The notes below the pieces were generated by a model. It was not told the origin of the DNA, did not search any database, and saw only the letters and a list, made by a program, of their open reading frames with translations. 64,000 bases of DNA from Natronorubrum aibiense (lineage in GTDB: Archaea; Halobacteriota; Halobacteria; Halobacteriales; Natrialbaceae): positions 1,860,001 to 1,924,000 of the forward strand of contig NZ_CP045488.1 of the NCBI RefSeq assembly GCF_009392895.1, written 5' to 3'. Below, piece after piece: positions 17,537 through 26,628 of the stretch. The position numbers were made by a program, and so were the translations under genes. Numbering within the stretch: the first letter of the stretch is position 1; each line of letters opens with the position of its first letter.

Positions 17537-17902
17537 ATGTCAGCGCTCCGTGATGCACTGCGGGACCTCTCCGAGGACGTTTTTTTCGATCTGCTCGAGA
17601 GCGAGGACGCGTACCTGCTCGTACTCGATATCCCGGGTGTATCGGCCGAGACGCTCGAGTTGTCGGTCGAGGACGGTCGCATCTCCATCGACGCCCATCG
17701 GGAGAAAGACCCCGAGGACGACTTTCGGTATCTCGAGGAAAACCGGCCACTGTTTCTCGAGTTCGACCTCCCCCTGCCGGCAGATACGACCGGCACGGCG
17801 TCGGAAGCTGTCGTCGAACGCGGCGTGCTCGAGTTGACGCTCCCCAAAACATCGTCGGATGGCGAGACGACGATCGACGTCGTCGACGAGGACACCGACT
17901 AA
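17537..17902 (+). CDS. Hsp20/alpha-crystallin family small heat-shock protein
   Basis: This 121-residue protein has the alpha-crystallin domain at about residues 20-105: YLLVLDIPGVSAETLELSVE (strands 2-3), then GRISIDAHREKD, and near the end VVERGVLELTLPK in place of the usual A-x-x-x-n-G-v-L. It is an ATP-independent holdase chaperone. It lies immediately upstream of the UbiB kinase gene. The promoter is not obvious. Confidence 0.9.
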   Translation: MSALRDALRDLSEDVFFDLLESEDAYLLVLDIPGVSAETLELSVEDGRISIDAHREKDPEDDFRYLEENRPLFLEFDLPLPADTTGTASEAVVERGVLELTLPKTSSDGETTIDVVDEDTD

Positions 17903-17908
17903 CGTGAG

Positions 17909-19619
17909 GTGAGCAAGGCTGGCCCCCCTTCGCGCGTACAAGCGCTTCGTTATCGTCGTCTGGCAGTTTCTCCCCCTGTTGATCGCCTACGCCCGCGACC
18001 GTCGTCGATTTCTGCTGTTCGGCCGGCCTCGACGGGTCGACGCCGAGACCAACCGCCACCGGGCCGAGGTACTGCTCGAGTCGCTGTTGACCCTCGGGCC
18101 GACGTTTATCAAACTCGGACAGCTGCTCTCGACGCGACCAGACATCTTGCCGCCGTCGTACATCGAGGTCCTTGCGTCGCTGCAAGACGACGTGCCGCCC
18201 GCCGAGTGGGCGGCCGCGAAGGCGGTGCTCGAGGACGAACTCGGTCCGCTCGAAGACCACTTCGCCGCGTTCGAAACCGAAGCGATCAGCGGAGCGAGTC
18301 TCGGACAGGTGTATCGGGCCCGTCTCGATGCCGAGACCGATTCGGGGAGGGACAACCCCGACCATGGCCGTGACGTTGCCGTCAAGATTCGTCGGCCGGA
18401 GATCGAACCGCTCGTCAAGGCGGATCTGCGGGTGATCCGCTGGTCGCTGCCGGTCCTGTTGTACTTCGTCGGCGAGTCACGAGCGTTTTCCCTCGAGAAC
18501 CTCGCCGACGAGTTTGCAAAGACCATCCGCGAGGAGATGGACTACGAGCGCGAGGCGACGATGCTTCAGGAGATCCGCGCCAACTTCGACGGCGACGACC
18601 GCTTCGTCATCCCGGACGTAATCGAGAGTCACTCGGGACGGCGCGTGCTCACGATGGAGTACATCGACGGGACGAAGATCAACGACGTCGACGAACTCGA
18701 GCGAAAGGGGATCGATCGCACACAGGTCGCGGAGAACCTCCAGCGATCGTATCTCCAGATGATCATCGACGACGGGGTCTTTCACGCCGATCCACACCCG
18801 GGCAACCTCGCCGTGACCGATGAGGGCCGGGTCGTCTTCTACGATTTCGGGATGTCCGGTCGGGTCGACGAGTTCGTCCAGCAGAAGATCGTCGAGTTCT
18901 ACATCGCGGTCGCCAACCAGGATATCGACGCCATCCTCGATGCACTGACCGAGATCGGCACGCTCTCGCCCGATGCTGACCGAGCGGTGATGGCCGAGGT
19001 GATGGAACTGGCCATTCAGGACGCTCGCGGCGAGGACATCGAACAGTACCGGGTCAACCAGATCGTCGGCCAGATCGAAGACTCGATCTACGAATTCCCG
19101 TTCCGGCTGCCGAAGAACCTCGCGCTCGTTTTGCGGGTCGCGACCGTCGTCGAAGGCGTCTGTGTCACCCTCGATCCGGAGTTCGACTTCATCGACACCG
19201 CGACGAGCTACCTCACCGAACAGGGCTACCGCGAGGAGTCCATCCGCAAGTACCTCGAGGAGTCTGGCCAGCAACTCCGTCGCACCGGCGAGTCGCTGAC
19301 TCGAATCGCGCCGAAAGCCGAGCGCACGCTCGACCGACTCGACCGCGACGACCAGTTCGTCCGGATCGGCGTCGAGGACTCCAACGGCGTGTTCACGACG
19401 CTCGCCAAACGGCTCGTCTACGGCATGTTGCTCACGATGTCGCTGTTCTCGATGGGCGTCCTCTACGCGCTCGAGGCCCCCGAAGCGTCGATCGTCGCCG
19501 CCGTCTTTTCGACGCTGGTCGTGATCCAGCTCTACCGATCGTTCCGTAAACCGCGGTCGACGCGCGTACGTCCGCAGTTCACCCGCCAGAACCTCCGTCA
19601 GCGACGCGACGAGGAGTAG
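17909..19619 (+). CDS. ABC1/UbiB/AarF-family atypical kinase, 5' end disturbed
   Basis: The conserved frame reads back from TAG 19619 to a TGA at 17910-17912 without a good start. Its family N-terminus (LRAYKRFVIVVWQFLPLLIA) precedes the only in-frame TTG at 17979. GTG 17909 would give VSKAGP-LRAYKRF if the run of six C at 17923-17928 were five, so one extra C is suspected. The protein (about 565 residues) has KLGQ (FIKLGQLLSTRPD), the Ala-rich loop GASLGQVYRA, VAVKIRRP, FHADPHPGN and YDFGMSG, the signatures of UbiB-type ATP-binding proteins, and two C-terminal membrane helices. These act in quinone or isoprenoid lipid homeostasis; the exact reaction is unknown. Confidence 0.85.
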
Positions 19620-19678
19620 CCACTCCAGCGCATGTGACGGTGGTCAAACGTTTTTCCGCTGGCGCTCCACTACGTGGT

Positions 19679-20767
19679 ATGAACTACGACCGACTCGCGG
19701 CGCTGTCGCTATCGATCGACGACGTCGCACTCGAGCGACTCGAGCGCGAGACCTCGAGCGAGTTTACCCGCGTGACGACCGAAATCGCCCTCGCCGGCTC
19801 CGACGCCGACGGCGAAACCGTCGTCGGGCGGGGTGAAGACGTCACCTACGAGGCCGACGAGCACGATGCACTCGCCGACACTGGACTGCCCGATCTGACC
19901 GGCGAGTACACCATCGACTCGTTTGCCGACCGGCTCGAGGCGGTCGACCTGTTCCCCGCGGGTGCGCCCGACCGCGAGGTGTTCAGAAACTACCGGCGCT
20001 GGGGCGTCGAGAGCGCCGCGCTCGACCTCGCTTTACGACAGGCCGGCACGGACGTCGCAAGCGAACTCGGACGCTCGCTCGAGCCGGTTCGGTTCGTCGC
20101 CAGCACCCGCCTCGGCGAGCCGCCGACGGCAGACCGCCTCGAGGCGCTTCGCGAGCGGGTCCCCGACCTCGAGTGCAAGCTCGATCCGATCCCCGAGTGG
20201 GACAAAGATCTCGTCGCCGACATCGTCGATACGGTCGGCTCGGACGGCGTTCGCATTCTGGATCTTAAAGGCCAGTACGAGGGGACCGACGTCGACGTCC
20301 CCGCTGACCCCGAACTGTACACGCTCGTGCTCGAGGCGTTTCCTGACGCCGTCCTCGAGGACCCCGCGCTCACCGACGAGACGCGACCGTTGTTCGACGA
20401 CGGCGAGGTGCGCCGTCGCGTCTCGTGGGACGCTCCGATTCACGGTGTCGACGACATCGAGGCGCTGCCGTGGGAGCCCGACTGGCTCAACGTCAAACCC
20501 TCGCGCTTTGGCTCGCTCGAGTCGCTGTTCGAGACGATCGCCTACTGTGCCGAGCGGGACATCCGCTGCTACGGCGGCGGCCAGTTCGAACTCGGCGTCG
20601 GCCGCGGCCAGATTCAGCTGCTGGCATCGCTGTGGTACGCAGACGGGCCGAACGACGTTGCGCCACGAGCGTACAACGATCCCGAACTCGGTGCATCGTT
20701 GCCGTCGAGTCCGCTCGAGCCATCGGCCGAGCCCTGCGGATTTCGGTGGACCGTCGACGGCCGGTAA
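19679..20767 (+). CDS. enolase-superfamily-like protein
   Basis: This 362-residue protein starts at ATG 19679. Features of the mandelate racemase/muconate lactonizing barrel can be seen: ILDLKGQYEGTDVD (a K-containing strand), AVLEDPAL (E at a metal-ligand position), VSWDAPIH and WLNVKPSRFGSLESL. The canonical KxK base pair is not clear, so the activity is uncertain. It may be a family of unknown function shared with Actinobacteria. It lies between the UbiB-like kinase and IF-5A genes, with no clear pathway link. Confidence 0.7.
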   Translation: MNYDRLAALSLSIDDVALERLERETSSEFTRVTTEIALAGSDADGETVVGRGEDVTYEADEHDALADTGLPDLTGEYTIDSFADRLEAVDLFPAGAPDREVFRNYRRWGVESAALDLALRQAGTDVASELGRSLEPVRFVASTRLGEPPTADRLEALRERVPDLECKLDPIPEWDKDLVADIVDTVGSDGVRILDLKGQYEGTDVDVPADPELYTLVLEAFPDAVLEDPALTDETRPLFDDGEVRRRVSWDAPIHGVDDIEALPWEPDWLNVKPSRFGSLESLFETIAYCAERDIRCYGGGQFELGVGRGQIQLLASLWYADGPNDVAPRAYNDPELGASLPSSPLEPSAEPCGFRWTVDGR

Positions 20768-20820
20768 CGGGCCGCTCTCGACGTGTTAACGGACTGACTT
20801 ACTCGAGCAGCCATTCCAAA

Positions 20821-20830
20821 CGGTTTATGG
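20821..20830 (+). promoter_or_regulatory. TATA-like box for eif5A/agmatinase pair
   Basis: CGGTTTATGG lies about 28 nt before ATG 20854, the position of a leaderless promoter element. Confidence 0.45.
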
Positions 20831-20853
20831 CCGTCGGTTGATTACGCCGGGAT

Positions 20854-21228
20854 ATGGCGAAACAGCAGACCGAAGTTCGCGATCTCCAGGAAGGAAGTTA
20901 CGTCATGATCGACGACGCAGCCTGTAAAATCAACGCCTACTCGACGGCCAAGCCGGGGAAACACGGCAGCGCGAAGGCCCGTATCGAGGCCAAAGGCGTC
21001 TTCGACGGCAAGAAGCGCTCGCTCTCTCAGCCCGTCGACGCGAAGATCTGGGTCCCGATCATTGAGCGCAAAAACGGACAGGTCGTCTCGGTCGATGGCG
21101 ACGACATGCAGGTTATGGACTTAGAAACGTACGAGACGATCACGATGCGCATCCCCGAGGACAAAGAGGTCTCCCCCGACGAGAACATCGAGTACCTCGA
21201 GATGGAAGACCAGCGAAAGATCGTCTAA
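20854..21228 (+). CDS. eif5A: translation initiation factor 5A (aIF-5A)
   Basis: This 124-residue protein has normal archaeal IF-5A length. The modification site loop is [12 protein letters not shown], with the deoxyhypusinated/hypusinated Lys at about residue 36, followed by the OB-fold domain. It relieves ribosome stalling at poly-Pro and similar motifs. Its TAA shares one base with the ATG of the agmatinase gene, so the two are translationally coupled. Confidence 0.97.
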   Translation: MAKQQTEVRDLQEGSYVMIDDAACKINAYSTAKPGKHGSAKARIEAKGVFDGKKRSLSQPVDAKIWVPIIERKNGQVVSVDGDDMQVMDLETYETITMRIPEDKEVSPDENIEYLEMEDQRKIV

Positions 21229-22091
21229 TGTTTCCCGGGGCGACTGCCGAACGCGAGGGAGCCGATGCGCGAGGACACGAGTCCGATCGTGACGGTGCGA
21301 ACTTCGTGGTCGTCGGTGCGCCCCTGGACGCGACGACGACCTTTCAGCCGGGGACCCGATTCGGTCCCCGCCGCATTCGAACGTTTGCCGAGTCGTTCGA
21401 CGATTACGACCGTCGAACTGACCAGTACTTTTCGGACCTCGACGTCACCGACCACGGTGACGTTCGCGCATGGGACGACATCGAGGCGTACCTCGAGTGG
21501 CTCGAGGGGACGCTTCGGGACGTCGTCTGGGACGACGCCATCCCCCTGATGCTCGGCGGCGAACACACCGTTTCGCTCGCGGGCGCACGCGCGGCCGAAC
21601 CCGAGGTCGTCGTCTCGCTCGACGCCCACCTCGACCTCCGCGATGCCTACGACGGGAATCCGCTCTCCCACGCCGCCGTGATGCGCCGCATTCTCGACGA
21701 CGTCGACTCCGTCGAGGAACTGTTCGTCCTCGGTGCCCGCACCGGGAGCGAAGCCGAGTGGGAGCGAGCGGCCGACGACGACGTGACGGTCGTGGCTCCC
21801 GAGGACGTCGGCGACTGGTCGTTCGCGGACCGACTCGAGGGTCGGGACGTCTACTTGAGTGTCGATATCGACGCTGCCGACCCCGCGTACGCGCCGGGGA
21901 CGGGAACGATGGAGCCCTTTGGCCTCGAGCCACGCGAGTTGCGCGACGTCGTTCGCGACGTGGCACCGCACGCGACCGGATTCGACGTCGTCGAGGTCAA
22001 CGACCGCGACGACGGCCAGACCGCCTCGCTCGCCGGCAAACTCGTCCGCGAGTTCGTCTTTTCGAACGCCGACGGGACTGGCGACGCGTAG
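21228..22091 (+). CDS. speB: agmatinase (ureohydrolase family)
   Basis: This 287-residue Mn-dependent ureohydrolase has the metal motifs GGEHTVS, SLDAHLDLRDAY and SVDIDAADPAYAPGTG. It converts agmatine, or an aminopropylated agmatine product, to putrescine-type amines plus urea. In Haloferax volcanii the agmatinase-like gene beside IF-5A has been tied to the deoxyhypusine modification pathway that uses agmatine (established knowledge). The 1-nt overlap with eif5A fits that link. The frame starts [10 protein letters not shown] at the coupled ATG. Confidence 0.92.
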   Translation: MFPGATAEREGADARGHESDRDGANFVVVGAPLDATTTFQPGTRFGPRRIRTFAESFDDYDRRTDQYFSDLDVTDHGDVRAWDDIEAYLEWLEGTLRDVVWDDAIPLMLGGEHTVSLAGARAAEPEVVVSLDAHLDLRDAYDGNPLSHAAVMRRILDDVDSVEELFVLGARTGSEAEWERAADDDVTVVAPEDVGDWSFADRLEGRDVYLSVDIDAADPAYAPGTGTMEPFGLEPRELRDVVRDVAPHATGFDVVEVNDRDDGQTASLAGKLVREFVFSNADGTGDA

Positions 22092-22337
22092 CGTTCTCGA
22101 TCGGATTTTCCACGCCTCGGGTGGTCTCGACGAATAGTCGCTCGATTACACTCGAGCCGAGCGTCGCTGGTCGAAGGGGCCGTCATTGCAGTCAGTATCG
22201 GTCAGTCCCGTCGACGGATGTGACCGCCTCACGTGGGTCGCTTGCAAATGCATAGCACACGTTGATATGGGCGATCAGTGTCAGATGGTTGTTGATGACC
22301 CCACGAGCAGGCACCGGTCGTTTCATGGTGATCACGC

Positions 22338-24797
22338 ATGAGTGAGCTTCCACCGATGACGTCGGTCAAACGATGGCTCGTGACGACGAATCACAAGGAC
22401 GTTGGGATCCTCTATCTGGTCACAGCGTTGTTTTTCCTCCTGTTCGGCGGCGTCCTCGCGTTAGTGTTCCGGGTGCATCTGTGGGAAGCCGGTGGGATCG
22501 GCCTGCTTTCGGGTAACGAATTCAATCAGGCCGTGTCGGTCCACGGGCTGTTGATGGTCTTCTGGTTCCTCTCGCCGTTTGCGGCTGGTTTTGCGAATTA
22601 CATCGTACCGTTGCAGATCGGCGCGAACGACCTCGCGTTCCCCCGGCTGAACGCTCTGAGTTACTGGTTCTATCTGTTTTCGGGACTCCTGCTTGGCCTC
22701 TCGTTCTTCCAGGGACGGTCGTTTGCGGGTGGCTGGACGATGTACGCCCCGCTAAACGTGCCGATGTATCATCCGGCGCTCGAGGCGGCGACTGGCGGGA
22801 ATGCGACCGTCCTCGCATTGACCCTGTTCGTCTTTTCGATCACGATCGGGACGGTCAACTTCCTCACGACGATCCACCGCTGTCGTGCGGAGGGGCTCGG
22901 ATTGTGGAACGTCCCGCTTTTCACCTGGTCGTGGCTGCTGACGGTGTGGATGATGCTGTTTGCCTTCGCTGCACTGCTTGCCGCTCTGTTGTTACAGACC
23001 AGCGATCGCATCCTCCTGACGCAGTACTTCGCGACCGATCAGGGCTCGAGTCTGCTGTGGGCGCACCTGTTCTGGTTCTTCGGCCATCCGGAGGTGTACA
23101 TCGTCTTCTTCCCCGCGTTGGGGGTCATGTTCGAGACGTTCCAGACGTTCTCCGGGCGACGGATCGTCGGCCGGAAGTGGGTCATCATCGCGATGGTGCT
23201 GGTGGCCGTCCAGTCGTTCCTGGTCTGGATGCACCACATGTTCCTGACGACGATCAATCTGGAGATCAAGACGCTGTTCATGGCGACGACGATCGGGATC
23301 TCGCTGCCCTTCGATCTGATGGTCTTCGCGCTGATCTACACGATGGTCAAGGGGAGGATTCGGTTCACGACGCCGTTTCTGTTCAGCCTCGGCGCACTCG
23401 TCCTGTTCATCCTCGGCGGGATCACCGGAGTTTTCCTCGGGGCCGTCGTGTTGGACTACGAGTTCCGCGGCACCTACTGGGTCGTCGCCCACTTCCACTA
23501 CGTGATGGTCTCGGGCGTCACGGCGTTGATCGCCGGCCTCTACTACTGGTGGCCCAAAATCACCGGGAAGATGTACTCCGAGACGCTCGGCAAACTCAAC
23601 TTCGCCGTCTACTTCATCGGATTCAATCTGTTGTACTTCCCGATGTTCCTCGCCTGGGAGACGCCGCGTCGCGTCTTCAACTATACCGAAGGGACGCAAC
23701 TCTACCATCAGATGGCAACCGTCGGCGCGTTCGTCCTCGGTGCCTCGTTCCTGATCCTCTTTTATACCCTTGCAAAGAGTTGGATATCGGGACCAGAAGC
23801 GCCTGACAATCCGTGGGAGTTCTCCCGGACTGCCGAGTGGGCGACCACGTCGCCGCCGCCGCTCGAGAACTGGGACGGACGGCCGAGCTACGCCAGCGGC
23901 CGCCTCGAGTTCGTCGACGAGTCGACAGCGACCGACGGCGGGGTGATGGCTAACAGCGAACTGCGACAGGAAGAACACGCCGACCACGCCAGTATCTGGC
24001 CGCTCGGCATCGGGTTCGGGACGTTCGTGCTCTTTCTCGGCCTGTCGGGTATCACCCCTTACATGATCTCGTTCGCGCAGGGAACCGGTGCGGCGAGCGA
24101 GTCACTCGTCGGGACGGGTGCCGAAGAGAGCATCATCTACCCGGTGTTGACGGTACTCGGTACCGCGATCCTCGCCTACACGCTCTTCGAGTACGGACGC
24201 GAGTCGTTCCACGCTCCCGATATGGCGGTCGCGGAGCGGTGGCCGTTCGAAGGCGTCGGTACGACGAAACTCGGCGTCTGGTTCTTTTTGGCGTCAGACG
24301 TGATCGTCTTCGGTGCGATCATCGGAGCCTACATCTTCGCTCGTCTCCACGCCGGCTGGGGAACCTGGGAGAGCGTGCCGCCGTCGGCGATGGTCGGCCT
24401 CTTCAACACGTACGTGCTGTTGACCTCGAGTTTCACGGTCGTGCTCGCACTCGTCTTCGCCGAACGGAAGAACAAACGTGGTCTTCTGGCCTCGCTCGGC
24501 GCGACGCTACTGCTCGGACTCGTCTTCCTCGCTGTCAAAGGTTGGGAGTGGAGCTACGAGTTCGCTCACGACGTCTACTGGTTTACCGAACTGCAGTACT
24601 CGATCTACTTCGCGACGACCGGCTTGCACGCCCTCCACGTCATCTTCGGGCTGTTCATCGCTGCGTTCATGGTCTACCGCATCGCGTCGGTCGACGCCTA
24701 TCTCGAAGACGAGCGTCCTGTGGAGTACTTCGGCCTTTACTGGCACTTCGTCGACATCGTCTGGGTCTTCCTGTTCCCGCTGTTTTACCTGCTGTGA
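22338..24797 (+). CDS. coxAC: fused heme-copper oxidase subunit I + III (CoxA-CoxC)
   Basis: This 819-residue membrane protein reduces O2 at a heme-copper centre. Subunit I, about 1-560: heme ligand His 69 (VHGLLMVFW), HPEVY at 250-254 (CuB His and cross-linked Tyr), CuB pair H299/H300 and heme ligands H385/H387 in AHFHYVM. D98 (GANDLAFPR) and E252 would serve a D-channel. At the K-channel position the usual PTGIKVF reads PFDLMVF, with Met 328 instead of Lys. Subunit III follows a hydrophilic linker (about 565-590) and has further membrane helices (GVWFFLASDVIVFG; GLYWHFVDIVWVFLF). No subunit II gene is adjacent. Confidence 0.93.
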   Translation: MSELPPMTSVKRWLVTTNHKDVGILYLVTALFFLLFGGVLALVFRVHLWEAGGIGLLSGNEFNQAVSVHGLLMVFWFLSPFAAGFANYIVPLQIGANDLAFPRLNALSYWFYLFSGLLLGLSFFQGRSFAGGWTMYAPLNVPMYHPALEAATGGNATVLALTLFVFSITIGTVNFLTTIHRCRAEGLGLWNVPLFTWSWLLTVWMMLFAFAALLAALLLQTSDRILLTQYFATDQGSSLLWAHLFWFFGHPEVYIVFFPALGVMFETFQTFSGRRIVGRKWVIIAMVLVAVQSFLVWMHHMFLTTINLEIKTLFMATTIGISLPFDLMVFALIYTMVKGRIRFTTPFLFSLGALVLFILGGITGVFLGAVVLDYEFRGTYWVVAHFHYVMVSGVTALIAGLYYWWPKITGKMYSETLGKLNFAVYFIGFNLLYFPMFLAWETPRRVFNYTEGTQLYHQMATVGAFVLGASFLILFYTLAKSWISGPEAPDNPWEFSRTAEWATTSPPPLENWDGRPSYASGRLEFVDESTATDGGVMANSELRQEEHADHASIWPLGIGFGTFVLFLGLSGITPYMISFAQGTGAASESLVGTGAEESIIYPVLTVLGTAILAYTLFEYGRESFHAPDMAVAERWPFEGVGTTKLGVWFFLASDVIVFGAIIGAYIFARLHAGWGTWESVPPSAMVGLFNTYVLLTSSFTVVLALVFAERKNKRGLLASLGATLLLGLVFLAVKGWEWSYEFAHDVYWFTELQYSIYFATTGLHALHVIFGLFIAAFMVYRIASVDAYLEDERPVEYFGLYWHFVDIVWVFLFPLFYLL

Positions 24798-24898
24798 GGC
24801 TCCCCGTTTTCGGTTGCTGCGGCGCTTATCGCTGCCGGACGACTCCCGGCCCCGACGAACCACTCGCTTACAAGAGTCTCGCGGGGCTACCTCGAGCC

Positions 24899-25666
24899 AT
24901 GGAACTTCCGTCCTTCGTTTCCCGGCTCGACGAGGAACTGCGAACCGACGACTACGCCGACGTCGACGCCAGCGCGAACGGTCTGCAGATCGGCCCCGAC
25001 AGCGGCGCGGTCGATCACGTCGCCTTCGCGGTCGACGGCGTCCGCGAGACGGTCGACCGTGCGGTCGACGCCGACGCTGACGTGCTCGTTACCCACCACG
25101 GGCTCTCGTGGGACGGCTTCGACCGCGTGACGGGACGCACCTACGATCGGATCGCCCCGCTGATCGAACACGACCTCGCGCTCTACGTCTCACACCTTCC
25201 ACTCGACGGCCACCAGGAACTGGGCAACGCCGCCGGCGTCGCCGACGTTCTCGGCCTCGAGGAATGCGCCCCCTTCGGCGAACTCGGCCCGGAGCACATC
25301 GGTCAGCGGGGAACCGCCGCCGAGTCGTACACCATCGACGAACTCTGTGCACGCCTCGAGGATCGCCTCGAGACCGGCGGCCAGCCGGTCCGGTCGCTGG
25401 CGTTCGGCCCCGACGAGATCGAGGAGGTCGCGATCGTCACCGGCAGCGGAACCGACTGGCTGGACGAGGCCGTCGATGCCGGTGTCGACGCCCTCGTAAC
25501 GGGCGAGGGGAAACAGAAAGCCTACCACGAGGCCAAGGAAGCCGGGATCCACGTCGTGTTGGCGGGGCACTACGCGACCGAGACGTTCGGCGTCCGGGCG
25601 CTGCAGGACCTGGTCGATTCGTGGGGCCTCGAGACGAGTTACATCGAGATCCCCACGGGGCTGTAA
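24899..25666 (+). CDS. Nif3-like dinuclear metal-centre protein
   Basis: This 255-residue protein has the Nif3/YbgI family metal-site segments: VLVTHHGLSWDGF (His-His, about residues 61-65), SHLPLDGHQELGN, and near the C-terminus LVTGEGKQKAYHEAKEAGIH followed by LAGHYATETFGV. Family members bind two metals and are annotated as GTP cyclohydrolase I type 2, although physiological activity is uncertain. ATG 24899 is chosen; a TATA-like GCTTACAAG lies about 30 nt upstream. Confidence 0.9.
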   Translation: MELPSFVSRLDEELRTDDYADVDASANGLQIGPDSGAVDHVAFAVDGVRETVDRAVDADADVLVTHHGLSWDGFDRVTGRTYDRIAPLIEHDLALYVSHLPLDGHQELGNAAGVADVLGLEECAPFGELGPEHIGQRGTAAESYTIDELCARLEDRLETGGQPVRSLAFGPDEIEEVAIVTGSGTDWLDEAVDAGVDALVTGEGKQKAYHEAKEAGIHVVLAGHYATETFGVRALQDLVDSWGLETSYIEIPTGL

Positions 25667-25791
25667 CCACCGAGTATCGAGCACCCCGAGTGGTCACGTC
25701 GAAGGCTCGCTCGAGCGCCTCGAGATCCGGTACGTAGCGCCGTCCACCGATGGCGGGCCAACACCGATGGTCTCGGTGTCACTGGTGGCTC

Positions 25792-25982
25792 ATACGGTTT
25801 ACTGTAATTATACTGTCGGACAGCAGTCAGTGAGACGTCGGTCGCGAATTCGCGGCCGTCCTCGGGGATGACGGCCGCAGTAGCGCGACCGGTCTTCGAA
25901 TAGTTCTGTCCGGCAGTATCAATTATTGCCGATCGCCGACCCGTTCTGGCGATCGGCGGTACATAGTTACAGCAATCCGTAT
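25792..25982. mobile_element. composite inverted-repeat (MITE-like) element, outer boundaries
   Basis: The ends are ATACGGTTTACTGTAATTAT at 25792-25811 and, in reverse complement, ATACGGATTGCTGTAACTAT at 25963-25982, matching at about 17 of 20 bases. They enclose a second, inner 110-bp inverted-repeat element (25810-25919) and a perfect 10-bp-stem hairpin at 25928-25957. The right end touches the stop codon of the small exporter gene at 25982. No ORF is present inside, so movement would need a transposase in trans. The stretch 25667-25791 beside it holds nothing else recognisable. Confidence 0.7.
25810..25919 (-). repeat. 110-bp inverted-repeat element, copy 1
   Basis: Terminal inverted repeats ATACTGTCGGACAG / ATACTGCCGGACAG (one mismatch in 14) bound exactly 110 bp. 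Inside are nested stems: GGTCGCG with CGCGACC, and an apical 9-bp stem GCGGCCGTC with GACGGCCGC. In reverse complement it aligns end to end with copy 2 at 45393-45502, which is also 110 bp. Confidence 0.75.
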
Positions 25983-26506
25983 CACGCGAGGCCAAGCACG
26001 GAGACGCCGAACATCGAGAGGACGACCAGCACGACTGTCCAGAGTCCGATACTGACTGTCATCCACCCCGCGACAGCGCGGGCGGAGCTCCCGGCGAGTA
26101 AGGCGACGAGGGCGGCGATATGCACGCCGGTGAGTATCGGCCCGCCGACCGACAGTCCCGCCAATCCGTACCGATCCCACAGCTCCCGCGCTCGAGCGTA
26201 GCGTTCGTGACCGTCGTTCCCGTCCTGCTCGTCCGCCTCGGGATCGGCGCTGCGTCGTCGACCGCGCAGCCACCGCGAGAAGCGCCGGTGGAACGCGACC
26301 ACCACGTAGACCGAGCCGACGTTACCCGCGAACGCGACGAGTCCCGTCGCCACCGGATCGAGTCCCAGTCCGATCGCGACCGGAACGACGACGAGAATCT
26401 CGACCACGGGAATCGCCGCGAAGAGGAAGACGAGCACGTACTGGAGGACGCCGCTTGCGTCCTCGAGCATCGGACCAACGTCGACGAGCAGCGGTGTCAC
26501 GGTCAT
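25982..26506 (-). CDS. small multidrug-export family membrane protein (Sm_multidrug_ex, PF06695-like)
   Basis: This 174-residue protein has about four to five membrane segments: FLFAAIPVVEILVVVPVAIG near residues 26-45, then VATGLVAFAGNVGSVYVVVA, and two near the C-terminus (GLAGLSVGGPILTGVHIAAL). The early PVVE and the late GGP motif are typical of this family. ATG 26506 is used. The name is historical; transport of drugs is unproven. Confidence 0.8.
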   Translation of the reverse strand: MTVTPLLVDVGPMLEDASGVLQYVLVFLFAAIPVVEILVVVPVAIGLGLDPVATGLVAFAGNVGSVYVVVAFHRRFSRWLRGRRRSADPEADEQDGNDGHERYARARELWDRYGLAGLSVGGPILTGVHIAALVALLAGSSARAVAGWMTVSIGLWTVVLVVLSMFGVSVLGLA

Positions 26507-26628
26507 TGGTTGGTACGGGGAGGTAGGTCGTTCTCCGACCGTAGGCGGACACACGAAAAATAGCTGCCGTTACCCGCCAGCGGCCAGTCGGTGGCGACGA
26601 CGAAATACTCGAGTCGTCCACTGCGGCG

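Noticed and set aside
22992-23987. 331-codon minus-strand ORF opposite coxAC
   Set aside because: Charged, repetitive product with no family; conserved oxidase motifs are on the other strand.
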